Assembly: GCF_009184865.1 (NCBI RefSeq)
Contig: NZ_CP045096.1
Span: forward strand, 3,348,001-3,412,000
Direction of reading: 5' to 3'
Length of the DNA stretch: 64,000 bases
Source of the DNA: Streptomyces phaeolivaceus
GTDB taxonomy: Bacteria; Actinomycetota; Actinomycetes; Streptomycetales; Streptomycetaceae
Shown: positions 49,197-58,759 of the stretch, in pieces
Numbering within the stretch: the first letter of the stretch is position 1
Layout: each line of letters opens with the position of its first letter
Notes under the pieces: generated by a model
The model's input: only the letters and a program-made list of their open reading frames with translations
Databases searched by the model: none
Told to the model about the DNA's origin: nothing
Translations under genes and position numbers: made by a program

Positions 49197-51827
49197 GTGT
49201 CGGACGCCCTCACGGTCGGCGAACTCGTCGGCTTCATCCGCGCGGACGACAGCGGAATGCGCCGCGGCCTGGCCAACAGCCAGCTCCGCATGCGCGGCTT
49301 CCAGGTCGACACCGAAGGCCGACTGAGGGATCTGCGCGGCCGGTTCGTCAACGAGTCGCAGGTCATGGCCATGTCCCTCCGGGACGACCTGACCGGCGCC
49401 ATCACGGTGGCGAACAACGCCACCAACCAGTTCACCCGCGACGCCAACGGCCGACTCCGCGACCTCCAAGGCCGGTTCGTCCGCACCGGCGAAGCCGCCC
49501 GCCAGATGGGCGACAACACCCGCACCGCCCTGCGCGGAGCCAGCAGCGAAGGCGACCGGTTCGCCGGCGTCCTCGGCCGGATCGTGGGCGCGGCCGGCGG
49601 GCTCGCCCGGGTGGCGGCTGGGGCGGCTCCGATCGCGGGGGCTATCGGGGCGGCGCTGCCGCTGGCGGCCGCGCTGGTGGCGACGCTCCAGAACATCGCC
49701 CCCGCGGCTGGTGTCGGTGCGACGGCTCTGCTGGCGATGCAGCAGGCGTCGGGCGTGGTCAAGCTGGCGGCTGTCGGGATGGGCGATGCCCTGTCGGCGG
49801 CGCTGGACCCGGCGAAGGCGCAGGAGTTCGAAGAGGCGCTCGCCAAGCTGTCTCCCGAGGCGAAGCAGTTCGCCCTCGCGGTGAAGGAGGCGGCACCGGC
49901 CCTCCGCGACCTCCAGCAGGACGTCCAGAACCGCGTGTTCCGCGGCCTCGCCGAGGACCTGGAGCGCGCGGGCGCCGCCGCTCTGCCGGTCGTACGGCGG
50001 GAGCTGCTGGCCACGGCGGGCGCCGTGAACCTGATGGGCAAGGGCGTCATCGACGCCGCCAAGAACCTGGCGGAAGACGGCACGCTCGGCAAGGCGATGG
50101 GCTCCGCCTCGAAGGGCCTGCTCAACCTGTCCTTCATCCCTGGGATCGTCGCGACGGCGCTCGGTCAGGTCGCCGCAGCGGCCGGGCCGTCGTTCGAGCG
50201 GCTGACGGAGAAGGCCGGGGACGCCGCGTTCCGGATCGGCGACAAGCTGGGCGAGGCGTTCGAGTCCGGCGCCATGGAGCGGGCGATCGAGGACGCGATC
50301 GACCTGATCGGCGACCTCTTCGACGTCGTCGGCAACGTCGGCTCCATCTTCGGCAGCATCTTCGAGGCCGCAGACGTTTCCGGCGGGGGCCTGATCGGCA
50401 CCCTCAAGACGATCACCGAGGCGCTGGACGAGGCGTTCGCGTCCGAGCCGGTGCAGGCGGGGCTCTCGGCGCTGTTCGAGACCGTGGCGAAGCTGGCATC
50501 GACAGCGGCGCCGCTCCTCGGCCAGGCGCTGGGGGTGCTGGGCCCGGTCCTAGAGGCGCTAGGCCCCCCCGCCCAGCGGCTGATCGAGGCGCTCGGCGAG
50601 GCCCTCGCCCCGGTCATCGAGGCCCTGGAACCGGTCCTGGTGACGGCCGCCGAGGCGGTCGGCGCACTCGTCGACGCCGCGCTGCCGCTGCTGCCGGTCG
50701 TCGGGGAACTCGCGGCGGCACTGCTGCCCGCGCTGACCCCGCTGCTGGAGGCCTGCGTCACCGTCTTTGAGGCCCTGGCTCCGGTGATCGAGGAGACCGC
50801 CGGGATCCTCATGGACACCCTGGCGCCGATCCTGGAGAACCTGCCGGGGATCATCGAGCCGCTCGCGGAGATCCTCGCCACGACGCTCGTCGCGGGCATC
50901 ACGATCCTCGGCGAGCTGATCGAGGAACTCGGGCCCACGCTGGTAACCCTGGGCGAGGCGTTCGGCGAACTCCTGGTGGCCGTCGCACCGCTGCTGGAGA
51001 TGATTGCCCAGCTCGTCGCCGAGGGCCTGGCGGCGATGATGCCCGTCATCGAGGAACTGATCCCGGTCATCGCGGCACTCGCCGTGATGCTGGGCGGCTT
51101 CCTCGCCGACGTCATCTCCGGCGTCATGGTGCCGGTCCTTCAAGCCGTGATCGCGCTGCTCCAGGGCGATTTCTCGGGGGCCTGGGAGTACGCGAAGCAA
51201 GCCGTCATCAACGCCGGGCTGGCCGTCATCTCGGCCGTCACCGGCATGGCGTCGGGGGTCTTCGACGGTGTCCGGCGGGCGATCAGCCACCTGGCCAGCA
51301 TGCCGGGTCAGGCCGTGGGCGTCCTCGGCAACCTCGGCGGGCTCCTGATGTCCGCTGGATCGTCGCTGATCCAGGGGTTCATCGACGGCATCATGAGCCG
51401 TCTCGCGGATGTGGCGTCCGCCGCCTCGTCGGTGGTCAGCGCGGCGCGGGACTACTTCCCCTTCAGCCCCGCCAAGAAGGGCCCGTTCTCGGGCAGGGGC
51501 TACAGCGTCTACTCCGGCCGGGCCCTGGTGACCGACTTCGCCAGGGGCATGGAGGCCGCGATGCCGAGCGTCCGCTCTGCCCTCGACGGGATGCCGGGCC
51601 TCGGTCCGGTCCTGGGCGGCCTGGGGATCGGCGGGGGTCTGGCGCTGCCGGGCGAGCTGTCCATGGCGGGCCTGGGGAGTCTCGGTACGCCAGGCGCCCA
51701 GGCCGTGGACGTCAACGTGCGCCTGCGTGTCGATGGCAGCGACGAGACCCTCCTACGGATGGTGCGCGGCTGGGTGGACATTGAGGGCGGCGGCGACGTG
51801 CAGACCGCACTCGGAAAGGCGGTGTGA
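49197..51827 (+). CDS. Tape measure protein
   Basis: This is the longest tail gene apart from the tip. The 876-residue protein sets tail length (about 130 nm by the usual 1.5 Angstrom per residue). It starts at GTG 49197 and has a repeated N-terminal element (GRLRDLRGRFVNESQ and GRLRDLQGRFVRTG), then long hydrophobic and Ala/Leu-rich helical segments (PIAGAIGAALPLAAALVATL, LLPVVGELAAALLPALTPLL) and a C-terminal PFSPAKKGPFSGRGYSVYSG typical of tape measures. Confidence 0.93.
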   Translation: MSDALTVGELVGFIRADDSGMRRGLANSQLRMRGFQVDTEGRLRDLRGRFVNESQVMAMSLRDDLTGAITVANNATNQFTRDANGRLRDLQGRFVRTGEAARQMGDNTRTALRGASSEGDRFAGVLGRIVGAAGGLARVAAGAAPIAGAIGAALPLAAALVATLQNIAPAAGVGATALLAMQQASGVVKLAAVGMGDALSAALDPAKAQEFEEALAKLSPEAKQFALAVKEAAPALRDLQQDVQNRVFRGLAEDLERAGAAALPVVRRELLATAGAVNLMGKGVIDAAKNLAEDGTLGKAMGSASKGLLNLSFIPGIVATALGQVAAAAGPSFERLTEKAGDAAFRIGDKLGEAFESGAMERAIEDAIDLIGDLFDVVGNVGSIFGSIFEAADVSGGGLIGTLKTITEALDEAFASEPVQAGLSALFETVAKLASTAAPLLGQALGVLGPVLEALGPPAQRLIEALGEALAPVIEALEPVLVTAAEAVGALVDAALPLLPVVGELAAALLPALTPLLEACVTVFEALAPVIEETAGILMDTLAPILENLPGIIEPLAEILATTLVAGITILGELIEELGPTLVTLGEAFGELLVAVAPLLEMIAQLVAEGLAAMMPVIEELIPVIAALAVMLGGFLADVISGVMVPVLQAVIALLQGDFSGAWEYAKQAVINAGLAVISAVTGMASGVFDGVRRAISHLASMPGQAVGVLGNLGGLLMSAGSSLIQGFIDGIMSRLADVASAASSVVSAARDYFPFSPAKKGPFSGRGYSVYSGRALVTDFARGMEAAMPSVRSALDGMPGLGPVLGGLGIGGGLALPGELSMAGLGSLGTPGAQAVDVNVRLRVDGSDETLLRMVRGWVDIEGGGDVQTALGKAV

Positions 51828-53209
51828 CCGTGGCCTACCCGTGGGTGCTGGTGGAGCTGCTGCTGGGCGGCGTGTGGGTGGACATCACGAACGACGTCTA
51901 CGTGCGCGGCCGGATCACCATCACGCGCGGCCGGAAGGACCGCGCATCCCGGCCGTCGCCGTCCCGGTGCCGGTTCTACCTGAAGAACAATGCGCAGGTG
52001 CGGGCCCGGTACTCGCCGGTCAACCCGACGGGCGAGTACTACGGGCTGCTGCTGCCGAACACGGTCTGCCGGGTGAGCGTGAATCCGAACGGCACGCAGC
52101 TGTACCGCTTCTGCGGGGTGATCCCGGACTTCGTGCTGGAGCGGCACTCCACCGACAACGACCGCTGGGTCTCGGTCGACGCGTTCGGGCTGGTGTACGC
52201 CCTCCAGGGCGGCAACCCGCCCGCCTACGACGCCATGCGGCGCTTCATGGCACTCCAGACCCCGCGCGCGTACTGGCCGCTGACCGACGGCGAGGAGGCC
52301 GGACATGCACTGGAGGTCGCCACCGGCGCTCAGCCGGTGCGTGCGGTCGGCGAGTCCGGCTCGTTCTACCAGGGCCAGCCGAACTGGGGCTCCGGCAAGC
52401 TCGCGCCGTGGCTGGAGCCGGTGGTGGGCCTGCCGAACGGCAAGGTCGGCATGCTCACCGCCCCCATCAGCATGGCCGCCGACGAGGGCGGCTGGTCCTT
52501 CGACCACGTCCGTAGCGGCCCCGGGAACGCCGACTACTGGGACTACCGCGACATTGGCGCCGGGAACAACGACGACCAACGCGTCACCATGCTCACGGGC
52601 GTCGACCCCGCCTTCAACTCCTTCTCCGTCAGCATCCGCATCGAACGGGAGACCGGCGGCCTCGCGGACACCCTCGTCGCCGACGTCACCGCGCCACAGC
52701 TGTTCAACAACGACGCCCCCCACCACATCCGCCTCTCCGTGGCCACCGCAGGCGGCGGCGCGAACACGCTGGTGCAGCTGCACATCGACGGCGTCCCCCA
52801 GCTCGGCGCGACGACGGTCCTGAACGTCGCCTACCGGCCCCTGAACAGCGTCACGTTCGGCTGGGACCAGTCCGACGCCCCCTCCGGCAGCAACTTCACC
52901 ACCGGGCATTGGGCGTACTGGGGCGCCAACCCGCCGGACGCCCTCGACTGCTACAAGGCCCTCCTCGGCCACACCGGGGAACGTGCCGGCCGCCGCGTCG
53001 AGCGGCTGTGTGACGAGAGCGGGATCCCGCTGCGGGTGATCGGTGACCTGGACGGCACTCCGCTGATGGGCCCGCAGCGCGCCGACAACCTGATGAGTCT
53101 GCTGGAGGCGGCGATCGCGGTGGACGGCGGCACGCTGACGGACGCGACGGACGAGCTGGCGCTGGAGTACCGGACGAACCGCTCGAAGTACAGCCAGGGG
53201 GTCTCGTGA
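51824..53209 (+). CDS. Minor tail protein, N-terminal half, with lectin-like insert
   Basis: A 461-residue tail-tip protein (GTG 51824). The N-terminal 150 residues (VLVELLLGGVWVDITNDVYV, YYGLLLPNTVCRVSVNPNG, RFCGVIPDFVLERH) look like distal tail/baseplate proteins. A LamG-like domain follows (AYWPLTDGEEAGHALEV ... VQLHIDGVPQLGATT). It stops at DELALEYRTNRSKYSQGVS, where related one-piece minor tail proteins as I remember them carry on into the segment now found 419 residues into the next gene. So this is probably the front half of a split protein. Confidence 0.82.
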   Translation: MTVAYPWVLVELLLGGVWVDITNDVYVRGRITITRGRKDRASRPSPSRCRFYLKNNAQVRARYSPVNPTGEYYGLLLPNTVCRVSVNPNGTQLYRFCGVIPDFVLERHSTDNDRWVSVDAFGLVYALQGGNPPAYDAMRRFMALQTPRAYWPLTDGEEAGHALEVATGAQPVRAVGESGSFYQGQPNWGSGKLAPWLEPVVGLPNGKVGMLTAPISMAADEGGWSFDHVRSGPGNADYWDYRDIGAGNNDDQRVTMLTGVDPAFNSFSVSIRIERETGGLADTLVADVTAPQLFNNDAPHHIRLSVATAGGGANTLVQLHIDGVPQLGATTVLNVAYRPLNSVTFGWDQSDAPSGSNFTTGHWAYWGANPPDALDCYKALLGHTGERAGRRVERLCDESGIPLRVIGDLDGTPLMGPQRADNLMSLLEAAIAVDGGTLTDATDELALEYRTNRSKYSQGVS

Positions 53210-56200
53210 GCGTGACGCACGTGTGGGTCGGGGCGACTACGCACACCAGCGCCTGGGTGCGCGGGAAGGTCACCGGGACGTCGACCCGGCTGGCTGTGTC
53301 GCTCGCCTCATCGCTGTCGGCGCCGGCGTACTTCGGCCCGGTCGTGCCCACGGCCGACGGCATCGCCTCGTTGCAGGCGACGGGGCTTCAGCCGGGGGTG
53401 CGGTACTACTACGCCCTGGAGGATGACGGCGTCCTCGACACAACGTTCTCGGGGACGTTCCGCACGCATCCGGTCGCGGCCGGAGAGCGCGCGAGCTTCA
53501 CCTTCGGAGCGGCCGGGGACGCGGGACTGACCGGCGCGCCGGACGACTCGTACATCACCTCGGCGGTCTCCAACAACCCGGTGTTCGACACGATGCGCGC
53601 GCAGTCGGCCGCGCAGGACTGGCTGTTCTTCAGCCATCTCGGGGACCTGCACTACCGGAACATCGCCGTCGCGACCGCCGCGACCTACCGCACCGCGTAC
53701 GACGACAACCTGACGTTCAACGGCACCCTCGGCGCGAACGCCCGGCAGGGCCGGTTCTTCCGCGACACTGCGATGACCTACGTCTGGGATGATCACGACT
53801 ACGGCCCAAACAACTCGGACAGGACCGCCACCGGCAACGCGACCGCGAACTCCGTGTACCGGGAGAGGGTGCCCCACTACACGCTGCCGTCGGCGTCCAC
53901 CATCAACCAGAGCTGGCAGGTGGGAAGGATCCTCTTCGTCGCCTCCGACGTCCGCTCCGCGCGCGACCCGAACAGCGACCCGCAGTCGCCGACGAAGACC
54001 ATGCTGGGCTCGGCTCAGAAGACGTGGATGGAGAACCTCCTCGCGGCCAACGCGGGCGGCGCCGAGGCCCTCGTGTGGATCACCCCATCGCGGTGGCTCG
54101 CCGACGGCACCGGCACCGACACCTGGAACTCGTTCCTCCACGAACGCGACCAGCTCATCGAGATGTTCGGCGACACAGGCTGGCTCGACCGCATGATCCA
54201 GCTCACCGCCGACCAGCACAACCTGTCCCTCTGCTCCGGCCCCGGCAACCCCTGGGGCGGATTCCCGGTCTACATGTTCGCCAGCATGGACAGCGACTAC
54301 AGCACCCTGGACCCGCTGTACGACCTCGGCGCCGTCGCCGGCCGCCAGCAGTACGGCACCGTGCAGGTCCGAGACCGCGGGCACACCATCGAGTTCGAAG
54401 GCACCGGATGGATCAACGGCGTCCCGTGGCGGTCCCACACGGCGTACGCACACATCGGCAACCCGATCCTCGCCCTGGACTACGCGACCCACCTGAAGGC
54501 GCCGTTCCGGCCGAGCGTGGGCGTCGACGGCACCGTCAACGACGTCACCGCGGCACGGCAGGACGGCGGAGAGGCCCGCGTGTTCGAGGCCGACGGCCCG
54601 CGCGGCACGAACACGGTCGGCAGCTACCCGGACTCCGTCACCGTCCAGGTTGCCTCAGACGACCAGCTCGCCGACCAGGCCAGCTGGAGAGTCCACCTCG
54701 GCACCAGCCCCGACGCCCGGATCCCCGAGGTCCACGTCGACCTCGCCAAGGCCGGGAACACCGGAGCGGTCGCGGACGCGGTGGCCGGCGCCTCCCTCGG
54801 CAACAAGCTGAACATCACCCACCCGCCGGAGGATCTCCCGCCGGACGACGTGGAGCTGATCGTCGAGGGGTACAGCGAGCGGATCGGCGAGCACGAATGG
54901 GCGTGGCAGGCCAACACGACGCCCGGCCGGCCGTGGGACGTGCTGGAGATCGCGCAGGACCGCGGGGCTGGGGACGTCGTCGAGGACTTCGAGGACGCGA
55001 CCCTCAACGTCGTCGTCACGAACGGCGGGTCGCTGCCGTGGCTGCGGACGAACGCCCAGTTCCATGCTGGGGCGTGGTCGTTCCGCTCGGGGGCGATCAG
55101 CAACAACCAGACGTCCGACGCAGTCGTGACCGTGCCTGCGGGGGCGTCCACGCTGACGTTCTGGTATCGGACCTCCTCGGAGTCGGCTGGCGCCGGATTC
55201 GAGGGTGACCGGCTGCTCGTGCTGGTCGACGGCGTGCAGGTGCTGCGGGCTCAGGGCGCGACCGGGTGGACGCAGTTCACGGTGAGCGTGGCGTCGACCA
55301 GCGCGGTGACGTTCCGATACATCAAGGACAACAGCGCGGCGTCCGGCGAGGACGCGGTGTACATCGACGACATGGCGTTCACTGTGCCGCTGTCCTACCT
55401 GGCCGGTCCGGACCGGCCGAACCGGTGGGACACCTCCCGCAGTCTGCTGGTGAACGCGGTCACGGCCGCAGCGACCCAGTTCGTCGTGCACACGCCGCCG
55501 GACGGAATTCGGGACCGGGCGCCGTGGATCCAGTCCAGTGGGATCACTGCCCTGTTCCCCGGTCACTTCCCCGTCGACCTGGCGCTCGGCGGGGAGGTCG
55601 TCCGCTGCACCGCGTGCACGCCGTCCTCCCTGGACCAGTTCGGCCGTTCGGCGTCGTCCGGGTGGGGCTCGGCGACCGTGGGCGGTGCCTGGTCGACGTC
55701 GGGCGGCTCGGCGTCGGACTACGACGTGAACGGCTCGGTCGGCCGGCACTCGCACGGCACGAGGAATGTTTTCCGGATCACGTCGCTGAACTCGCTGTCG
55801 CTGGCCGACGTGGAGGTGAGGGCGAGCATCACCCTGCCGGTGGTGCCGACGGGCGACACGATGTCGGCGTTCCTCCTGGCCAGGGGCGATATTGCGGCCG
55901 GGTCGTACTACTTCGCTCGGCTGCTCGTGAGCACGGCGAGCACGGTGCAGCTCAGCATCCGCAAGCGCCTGCCCGCTGAGACGCTTCTCGCGACCGCGCC
56001 GCACACCCTGCCGTTCACTGCGGGGGCGACGTACAAGGTGCGGCTCCAGATCGAGGGGACGACGGTCCGGGCGAAGGCGTGGCCGGTGGCTGGGATCGAG
56101 CCGGAGGATTGGGAGGTGTCGGTTACCGATACGAGCCTGGCGAGCGGGGTGGTGGGCTGCGGTTCGTTCATCACGACCGGCAACACGAACGTCCTGCCGG

Positions 56201-56334
56201 TCGTCTTCAGCTTCGACGAGTTCGAGGTTTTTCCGCAGGTGATGACTGTGCGGAGGGCCATCAACGGCGTGGAGAAGCCGCACGCGGCCGGGGCTCCGGT
56301 CTCGCTGGCTCAACCGGCCCCGCTGGGCCTGTAG
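53206..56334 (+). CDS. Tail-tip protein: PhoD-like metallophosphatase fused to the second half of the minor tail protein
   Basis: A 1042-residue protein (GTG 53206, overlapping the previous stop). Residues 1-85 are a fibronectin-like lead-in and about 86-410 a PhoD-type phosphodiesterase/phosphatase: LGDLHYRNI (146-150 GDLHY), YVWDDHDYGPNNSDR (W194-G200), VASDVRSARDP, WITPSRW and LTADQHN (D336, H338). From about N419 (PILALDYATHLKAPFRPS) the sequence reads as the second half of the minor tail protein. Two beta-sandwich, carbohydrate-binding-like domains follow. PhoD enzymes can cut teichoic acid or phospholipid esters, so a cell-wall depolymerase in the tail is likely; this is an inference. 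Confidence 0.8.
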   Translation: MSVTHVWVGATTHTSAWVRGKVTGTSTRLAVSLASSLSAPAYFGPVVPTADGIASLQATGLQPGVRYYYALEDDGVLDTTFSGTFRTHPVAAGERASFTFGAAGDAGLTGAPDDSYITSAVSNNPVFDTMRAQSAAQDWLFFSHLGDLHYRNIAVATAATYRTAYDDNLTFNGTLGANARQGRFFRDTAMTYVWDDHDYGPNNSDRTATGNATANSVYRERVPHYTLPSASTINQSWQVGRILFVASDVRSARDPNSDPQSPTKTMLGSAQKTWMENLLAANAGGAEALVWITPSRWLADGTGTDTWNSFLHERDQLIEMFGDTGWLDRMIQLTADQHNLSLCSGPGNPWGGFPVYMFASMDSDYSTLDPLYDLGAVAGRQQYGTVQVRDRGHTIEFEGTGWINGVPWRSHTAYAHIGNPILALDYATHLKAPFRPSVGVDGTVNDVTAARQDGGEARVFEADGPRGTNTVGSYPDSVTVQVASDDQLADQASWRVHLGTSPDARIPEVHVDLAKAGNTGAVADAVAGASLGNKLNITHPPEDLPPDDVELIVEGYSERIGEHEWAWQANTTPGRPWDVLEIAQDRGAGDVVEDFEDATLNVVVTNGGSLPWLRTNAQFHAGAWSFRSGAISNNQTSDAVVTVPAGASTLTFWYRTSSESAGAGFEGDRLLVLVDGVQVLRAQGATGWTQFTVSVASTSAVTFRYIKDNSAASGEDAVYIDDMAFTVPLSYLAGPDRPNRWDTSRSLLVNAVTAAATQFVVHTPPDGIRDRAPWIQSSGITALFPGHFPVDLALGGEVVRCTACTPSSLDQFGRSASSGWGSATVGGAWSTSGGSASDYDVNGSVGRHSHGTRNVFRITSLNSLSLADVEVRASITLPVVPTGDTMSAFLLARGDIAAGSYYFARLLVSTASTVQLSIRKRLPAETLLATAPHTLPFTAGATYKVRLQIEGTTVRAKAWPVAGIEPEDWEVSVTDTSLASGVVGCGSFITTGNTNVLPVVFSFDEFEVFPQVMTVRRAINGVEKPHAAGAPVSLAQPAPLGL

Positions 56335-56346
56335 GAGGGAGGGTTC

Positions 56347-56874
56347 GTGCCGAATCCGTACGTGTACGCGGGGCAGATCGCGACGGCTGATCAGTGGAAT
56401 GCGGGCGTCCCGCGCATGGTGACGCAGGAGAACGACCAGACGGTCAACTCCGGCAGCACGGGGACGACGCTGGTCAACAGCGAGGTCACCGCGCAGTTGG
56501 AGCCGAACGCGCTGTACAAGTACGAGCTGTTCCTCTCGTACTCGGCTGATGGGGCGGCCGATTTCAAGTGGGCGTGGTCGCTCAGTGGGATGCTGATCTG
56601 TTCGTTCTCGCTGGCCAACGCGGCGTCGCTGTCGACGGCGTCGGTGAACGATGGCGGGTCGGTGATCATGCGGCGTGCTGCTGCGACGACGAACCGGATC
56701 GCGGGCGGCTCGGGGGCGGCGAACTTCCACTCGGCGTACGACTTCGGGACGCTTCAGACGGATGCGGCGCCGGGGCCGATCACGCTCCAGTTCGCGCAGA
56801 ACACGAGCAGCGCGAACGACACGATCCTGCGGGGCGGGAACCAGACGCGGTTCCTTTACCAGAGGATCCGCTGA
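56347..56874 (+). CDS. Tail fibre/receptor-binding-like protein
   Basis: A 175-residue beta-rich protein (GTG 56347 behind GGAGGGAGG). The N-terminus (NPYVYAGQIATADQWNAGVP) is typical of actinophage tail proteins placed after the tip; the rest (LYKYELFLSYSADGAADFKW) suggests a jelly-roll. Receptor binding is inferred from position. Confidence 0.75.
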   Translation: MPNPYVYAGQIATADQWNAGVPRMVTQENDQTVNSGSTGTTLVNSEVTAQLEPNALYKYELFLSYSADGAADFKWAWSLSGMLICSFSLANAASLSTASVNDGGSVIMRRAAATTNRIAGGSGAANFHSAYDFGTLQTDAAPGPITLQFAQNTSSANDTILRGGNQTRFLYQRIR

Positions 56875-56891
56875 CCTTTCCCCACCACCGT

Positions 56892-56918
56892 GCCCCGTGC
56901 CGTCTGGCCGGGGCTTTT
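56892..56918 (+). terminator. Terminator-like hairpin after the tail genes
   Basis: GCCCCG (56892-56897) pairs with CGGGGC (56909-56914), followed by TTTTCC. It divides the tail genes from the lysis genes. Confidence 0.6.
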
Positions 56919-56937
56919 CCATGCCCTGGAGGCACCC

Positions 56938-57273
56938 ATGAAGCCGTCCATCGGACGCATCGTCCACTACACGCTCAGCGGGCAGGACGCCGAAGCCATC
57001 AACCGGCGCCGCCGCGACTCCCAGGCGTTCCGCAGCAACTTCTCCGGCCCCTCAGGCCCGGGAGACGCTGGCGCGGACGGTCACGTCGCCCACGTCGGCA
57101 ACCACGCCCAGGAGGGCGACGTCTACCCGGCGATGATCGTCCGCATCTTCGGCGAGACTCCCGAGTCGGCGGTCAACCTCCAGGTGTCCCTGGACGGCAA
57201 CGACGTCTTCTGGGCGACCTCGCGGACGCTCGGCGAAGGCCCGTCCTACTGGGCATGGCCGGAGCGTGTGTGA
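56938..57273 (+). CDS. Small tail or lysis-cassette protein
   Basis: A 111-residue protein starting at ATG 56938 behind CTGGAGG; frames starting earlier lie over the terminator. It begins KPSIGRIVHYTLSGQDAEAI and has HVAHVGNHAQEGDVYPAMIV. This protein is common next to endolysins in Streptomyces phages. Function unknown. Confidence 0.75.
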   Translation: MKPSIGRIVHYTLSGQDAEAINRRRRDSQAFRSNFSGPSGPGDAGADGHVAHVGNHAQEGDVYPAMIVRIFGETPESAVNLQVSLDGNDVFWATSRTLGEGPSYWAWPERV

Positions 57274-58169
57274 TGCCCGAACTCTGGATGCCCGGCGCCC
57301 AGCGCCTCGACATCGGCGACCACGCGCCCACCGACGGCGGCCCGCCCAAGGCCATAGGCCACATCACCTGGGACGTCAACGCCACCGCGAAGGCCCCGAA
57401 GGACCTCGTGCCGTACGAGCGGCTGCGGAGCTACTTCTCCGGCGGCGGGAAGTCGGCGGCCCCGCACGTGCTGTGGGACCCGTTCACCGGCCGCATCGTC
57501 CAGTTCCTGCCCGCGAACTCGCGCTCCAAGAGCCTCGCCGACGAGGCTGGCGGCACCCGTACGAACCGGGCCGGGAAGGTCGTCCTCCAGGTGGAGGCGC
57601 TGTTCTTCCCGCACTGCCGGGTCGACGGGAAGGCGTACGCGAGGCTCACGGACACCCCGTGCGAGGGCTGGGCGGAGCTGAACGCGTGGGTGCGCTCGTG
57701 GGGCGTGCCGGACACCTGGCCGATGGGCAGGCCGGTCGATTTCACGTCGCGGCGCAGCGAGTCCGTGTGGCGGGAGCAGGCGGGCTGGTACGCGCACGCG
57801 CACGTCCCGGAGAACGACCACCAAGACCCGGGCTCGTGGCCTGCGTTCGTGGGGGCGCCGCCTTCCGAGCCGGGCACCGGGCGGCCGGTGGTCGACCTGT
57901 CCGAGCTGCTGAAGGCCGCGAAGACGGACCCGCCGAAGAAGGGCACCCCCGTCTCGTACCCGGACGTGCGGGTCGTCGAGGACGCCCTCGTGAAGGAAGG
58001 CCTCCTCGCGAAGAGCCTCGCCGACGGGCACTTCGGCACCGCCACCCAGGCCGCCTACGGCCTGTGGCAGATGCGCTGCGGCTGGTCCGGCAAGGCCGCC
58101 GACGGCCTCCCCGGCGTCGCATCGCTCACCAAGCTCGGCAAGCGCCGCGGCTTCGACGTCAAGGAGTAG
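57273..58169 (+). CDS. Endolysin (amidase-like, with peptidoglycan-binding domain)
   Basis: This enzyme cuts the cell wall at the end of infection. The 298-residue protein starts at ATG 57273 in the previous stop. Its catalytic part (ITWDVNATAKAPKDLVPYER, APHVLWDPFTGRIVQFLPA, KVVLQVEALFFPHCR, GWYAHAHVPENDHQDPGSW) follows the amidase-like actinophage endolysins with His residues at the metal positions. A C-terminal PG_binding_1 domain follows (VRVVEDALVKEGLLAKSLAD, FGTATQAAYGLWQMRCGW). No signal peptide is present, so it needs the holin. Confidence 0.87.
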   Translation: MPELWMPGAQRLDIGDHAPTDGGPPKAIGHITWDVNATAKAPKDLVPYERLRSYFSGGGKSAAPHVLWDPFTGRIVQFLPANSRSKSLADEAGGTRTNRAGKVVLQVEALFFPHCRVDGKAYARLTDTPCEGWAELNAWVRSWGVPDTWPMGRPVDFTSRRSESVWREQAGWYAHAHVPENDHQDPGSWPAFVGAPPSEPGTGRPVVDLSELLKAAKTDPPKKGTPVSYPDVRVVEDALVKEGLLAKSLADGHFGTATQAAYGLWQMRCGWSGKAADGLPGVASLTKLGKRRGFDVKE

Positions 58170-58172
58170 CCC

Positions 58173-58403
58173 ATGGCCAGCAAGTTCGTACTCGACCTCG
58201 CCGAGCGCGCGGGCTGGACCGGCGCCGAGGCCGCCCTCGGCCTGGTCGTCGTCGACCTCGCCAATGTGCCGGTCTGGTGGGCCGCTCCGGTCGCGCTGGT
58301 GGCCGCGTCGGCGAAGTCGTGGGTGGCGAAGCACCTCGGCCGAAAGGGCACCGCCTCCACGCTGCCAGCCGAGAGGGACCCGGCGTCGGGGGCTATAGCG
58401 TGA
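58173..58403 (+). CDS. Holin
   Basis: A 76-residue protein with two hydrophobic segments (AEAALGLVVVDLANVPVWW, APVALVAASAKSWVAKHL) and a charged tail, placed right after the endolysin. It resembles r1t-type holins that time pore formation in the membrane. Confidence 0.8.
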   Translation: MASKFVLDLAERAGWTGAEAALGLVVVDLANVPVWWAAPVALVAASAKSWVAKHLGRKGTASTLPAERDPASGAIA

Positions 58404-58699
58404 CGGCCCCCCAGGACCCTGGCGTCTACATCAGCTCGGCACAGATGTACCAGGAGATGAGATCACTGCACGACGTCGTCACCCGGGTCGACTCCAAACT
58501 CGACGCGCTCGCTGGCCAGGCCGTACAGATCAACGACCACGAGAACAGGCTCAGGTCGCTGGAGGCCATGCCCAAGACGACCGACATCGAGCCGCGGGTA
58601 GCGACCTTGGAGCGGAGCCGCTGGCCGTTGCCGTCCGTCGCGGCTGCCACGGCGCTGGGCGCGTTGGGTGTGGCTCTGTGGCAGGCCGTCGGCCGATGA
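58400..58699 (+). CDS. Second lysis-associated membrane protein
   Basis: A 99-residue protein (GTG 58400, 4-bp overlap) with an N-terminal coiled coil (EMRSLHDVVTRVDSKLDALA) and one C-terminal membrane segment (SVAAATALGALGVALWQA). Proteins of this shape often accompany holins and may act as an antiholin or anchor. Confidence 0.75.
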   Translation: MTAPQDPGVYISSAQMYQEMRSLHDVVTRVDSKLDALAGQAVQINDHENRLRSLEAMPKTTDIEPRVATLERSRWPLPSVAAATALGALGVALWQAVGR

Positions 58700-58719
58700 G
58701 ACCCCGGTGGTGCGGGATT

Positions 58720-58757
58720 GCCCCCTGTCTGGCCTACGGGCCGGGCGGGGGGCCTTT
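58720..58757. terminator. Branched GC-rich terminator at the end of the late operon
   Basis: GCCCCC (58720-58725) pairs with GGGGGC (58748-58753), with an inner GGCC...GGCC hairpin; CTTTCG follows. It lies between the last late gene and the convergent GntR gene. Confidence 0.6.
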
Positions 58758-58759
58758 CG

